Assembly: GCF_020687205.1 (NCBI RefSeq)
Contig: NZ_JAJEQE010000003.1
Span: 1 to 64,000, forward strand
DNA length: 64,000 nt
Direction of reading: 5' to 3'
From: Hominisplanchenecus faecis
GTDB lineage: Bacteria > Bacillota > Clostridia > Lachnospirales > Lachnospiraceae
The notes below the pieces were generated by a model. That model saw only the letters and a program-made list of their open reading frames with translations. It ran no database searches and was not told the DNA's origin. Of the stretch, positions 63,225-64,000 are shown one piece after another; the first letter of the stretch is position 1, and each line of letters begins with the position of its first letter. Made by a program: the position numbers and the translations under genes.

Positions 63225-63740
63225 TTATTTCAGCTTTTCTTTTTCCTCATTCAGCAGTTCAATATTCAATGCCTGTTCGCTGGCGGTCTTATCAATCCAG
63301 AGATTCAGTGAATCTATTGCCAGAGAAATTTCATCCAGCTTTTTGCTGATAAGTGCAAAATCTTTTATCTCATCATCACTGATCCTGCCGTCGCGGGCTA
63401 TCTGGATCAGGCGTGTGGTAAGAGGATTGATTTCATTTAGACTGGCAATGGTTTCCAGAATTATGTTGGATAAGTCGGAAACTTTGACTTCCGGAACATA
63501 ACGATGACCGATTTCGCATTTATGGGAGCAGTAATAATTGCAGAGATCCGGTCGTCTGTAAGCATCAGCCATCTGGATGATATCATAAGGTGTTGGTTCC
63601 TGTATTTCATATTCAAATTTTTCAATTTTAGAATCAGAAACAGCTGTCATCTTTTCACTGGCTTCTGATCTGGTGAGACCGGCTTCTTCCCGGCAAATCT
63701 GATAAATCGTCTTATTTTCTCTTTTAGATTGCTTTCCCAT
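63225..63740 (-). CDS. XRE-type regulator with a Cys cluster
   Basis: 171 residues. The N-terminal HTH-like region (IYQICREEAGLTRSEASEKMTAVSDSKIEKFEYE) is followed by a cysteine cluster (CNYYCSHKCEIG) and a helical C-terminal half. This layout occurs in helix-turn-helix proteins of Lachnospiraceae. The cysteines could bind metal. The start is the internal ATG (MGKQSKRENK) after AGGAGG. Confidence 0.8.
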   Translation of the reverse strand: MGKQSKRENKTIYQICREEAGLTRSEASEKMTAVSDSKIEKFEYEIQEPTPYDIIQMADAYRRPDLCNYYCSHKCEIGHRYVPEVKVSDLSNIILETIASLNEINPLTTRLIQIARDGRISDDEIKDFALISKKLDEISLAIDSLNLWIDKTASEQALNIELLNEEKEKLK

Positions 63741-63931
63741 GAGAATAACCTCCTGTATATCACAAAACATTAGGATTATCGCGTTGTAAGTCCGTATGCT
63801 GTACGTGTATTTCTTTTATAAATTTCATTATACTTGAAATATCAGTAAACAACAAGAGATAATAAACTTTGGTTATACGGTCCTGAAATGTGCCGCAAAA
63901 AATTATCCAAAGACACCTGTATCCAAAAACC

Positions 63932-63960
63932 TTGATTTTTAATATATGCTAAGTTAAAAT
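63932..63960 (+). promoter_or_regulatory. Promoter reading off the right edge
   Basis: TTGATT and TAAAAT are spaced by 17 nt, with sequence similar to the promoter at 61250. It should drive a gene beyond position 64,000. The rest of 63,741-64,000 holds no gene. Confidence 0.6.
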
Positions 63961-64000
63961 AAAACAAATACCGATCACACAAAATAACGGATAACGATTG

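Overview
The window comes from a low-to-mid GC Gram-positive gut anaerobe, most likely a member of the Lachnospiraceae (Clostridia). The grounds are gene content and style, not a database search: a bacterial V-type ATPase operon, a secreted cell-wall-binding repeat protein with an NlpC/P60 domain, a fructose PTS operon, DeoR, BirA, DusB and GreA-LysS neighbourhoods, GGAGG ribosome sites with frequent TTG or GTG starts, and CprABC/LanFEG-type antimicrobial peptide immunity genes. No rRNA, CRISPR array or complete insertion sequence was seen.

Layout. 0.15-13.7 kb is chromosomal backbone: the secreted NlpC/P60 protein, a nine-gene V-type ATPase operon (transcribed H-C-I-K-F-E-A-B-D on the minus strand), trmB, a 46-residue protein and an AI-2E-family permease. 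At 13.85 kb lies a tRNA-Lys(CUU) whose 3' half and downstream flank are duplicated as a perfect 132-bp direct repeat around a 3,748-bp element. This element carries a tyrosine integrase, a Rep_trans/MobT-like relaxase, two XRE-type regulators and an inverted repeat that resembles the ICEBs1/Tn916 oriT. Backbone resumes at 17.76 kb: an acidic coiled-coil protein, two linked G3E (CobW-like) GTPases, pyrimidine-nucleoside phosphorylase, a siroheme sulfite/nitrite reductase, a MalT/LuxR regulator, fruK-fruA and fruR, a stomatin-like SPFH protein, argF, birA, a conserved small protein, dusB, greA and lysS. Three families of intergenic palindromic repeats are scattered through this backbone.

From about 38.7 kb to the right edge the sequence becomes accessory and generally more AT-rich. 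LysS has an unusual tRNA-binding C-terminal extension. A ~6-kb integrative mobilizable element follows (39,441-45,429), with matched att-like cores and integrase arm-like sites at both ends and a TnpV-like protein, MobA/MobL relaxase, excisionase, repressor and tyrosine integrase inside. Beyond it lies a patchwork: a peptidase S51 family protein, remnants joined by deletion (YolD-like/WYL/methyltransferase), a complete lantibiotic-type immunity transporter with two-component system, an XRE-DUF4097 sensor, a CPBP protease remnant, a methyltransferase-HNH-148-residue cassette, a dUTPase/MobC plasmid-like remnant, a RloAB/AbiL/PARIS-like ATPase plus TOPRIM-like pair, an HxlR-controlled flavin reductase, Fic and zinc-ribbon remnants, and three small linked genes.

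The most promising material for new biology is the minimal tRNA-Lys element with its apparent oriT, the ATPase-TOPRIM pair, the methyltransferase-HNH cassette, the GTPase pair that includes a fused TIGR03943-like domain, and the hairpin repeats, one of which supplies the last ten codons of the sulfite reductase gene. Backbone identities are firm. Defence roles and element boundaries are inferences.
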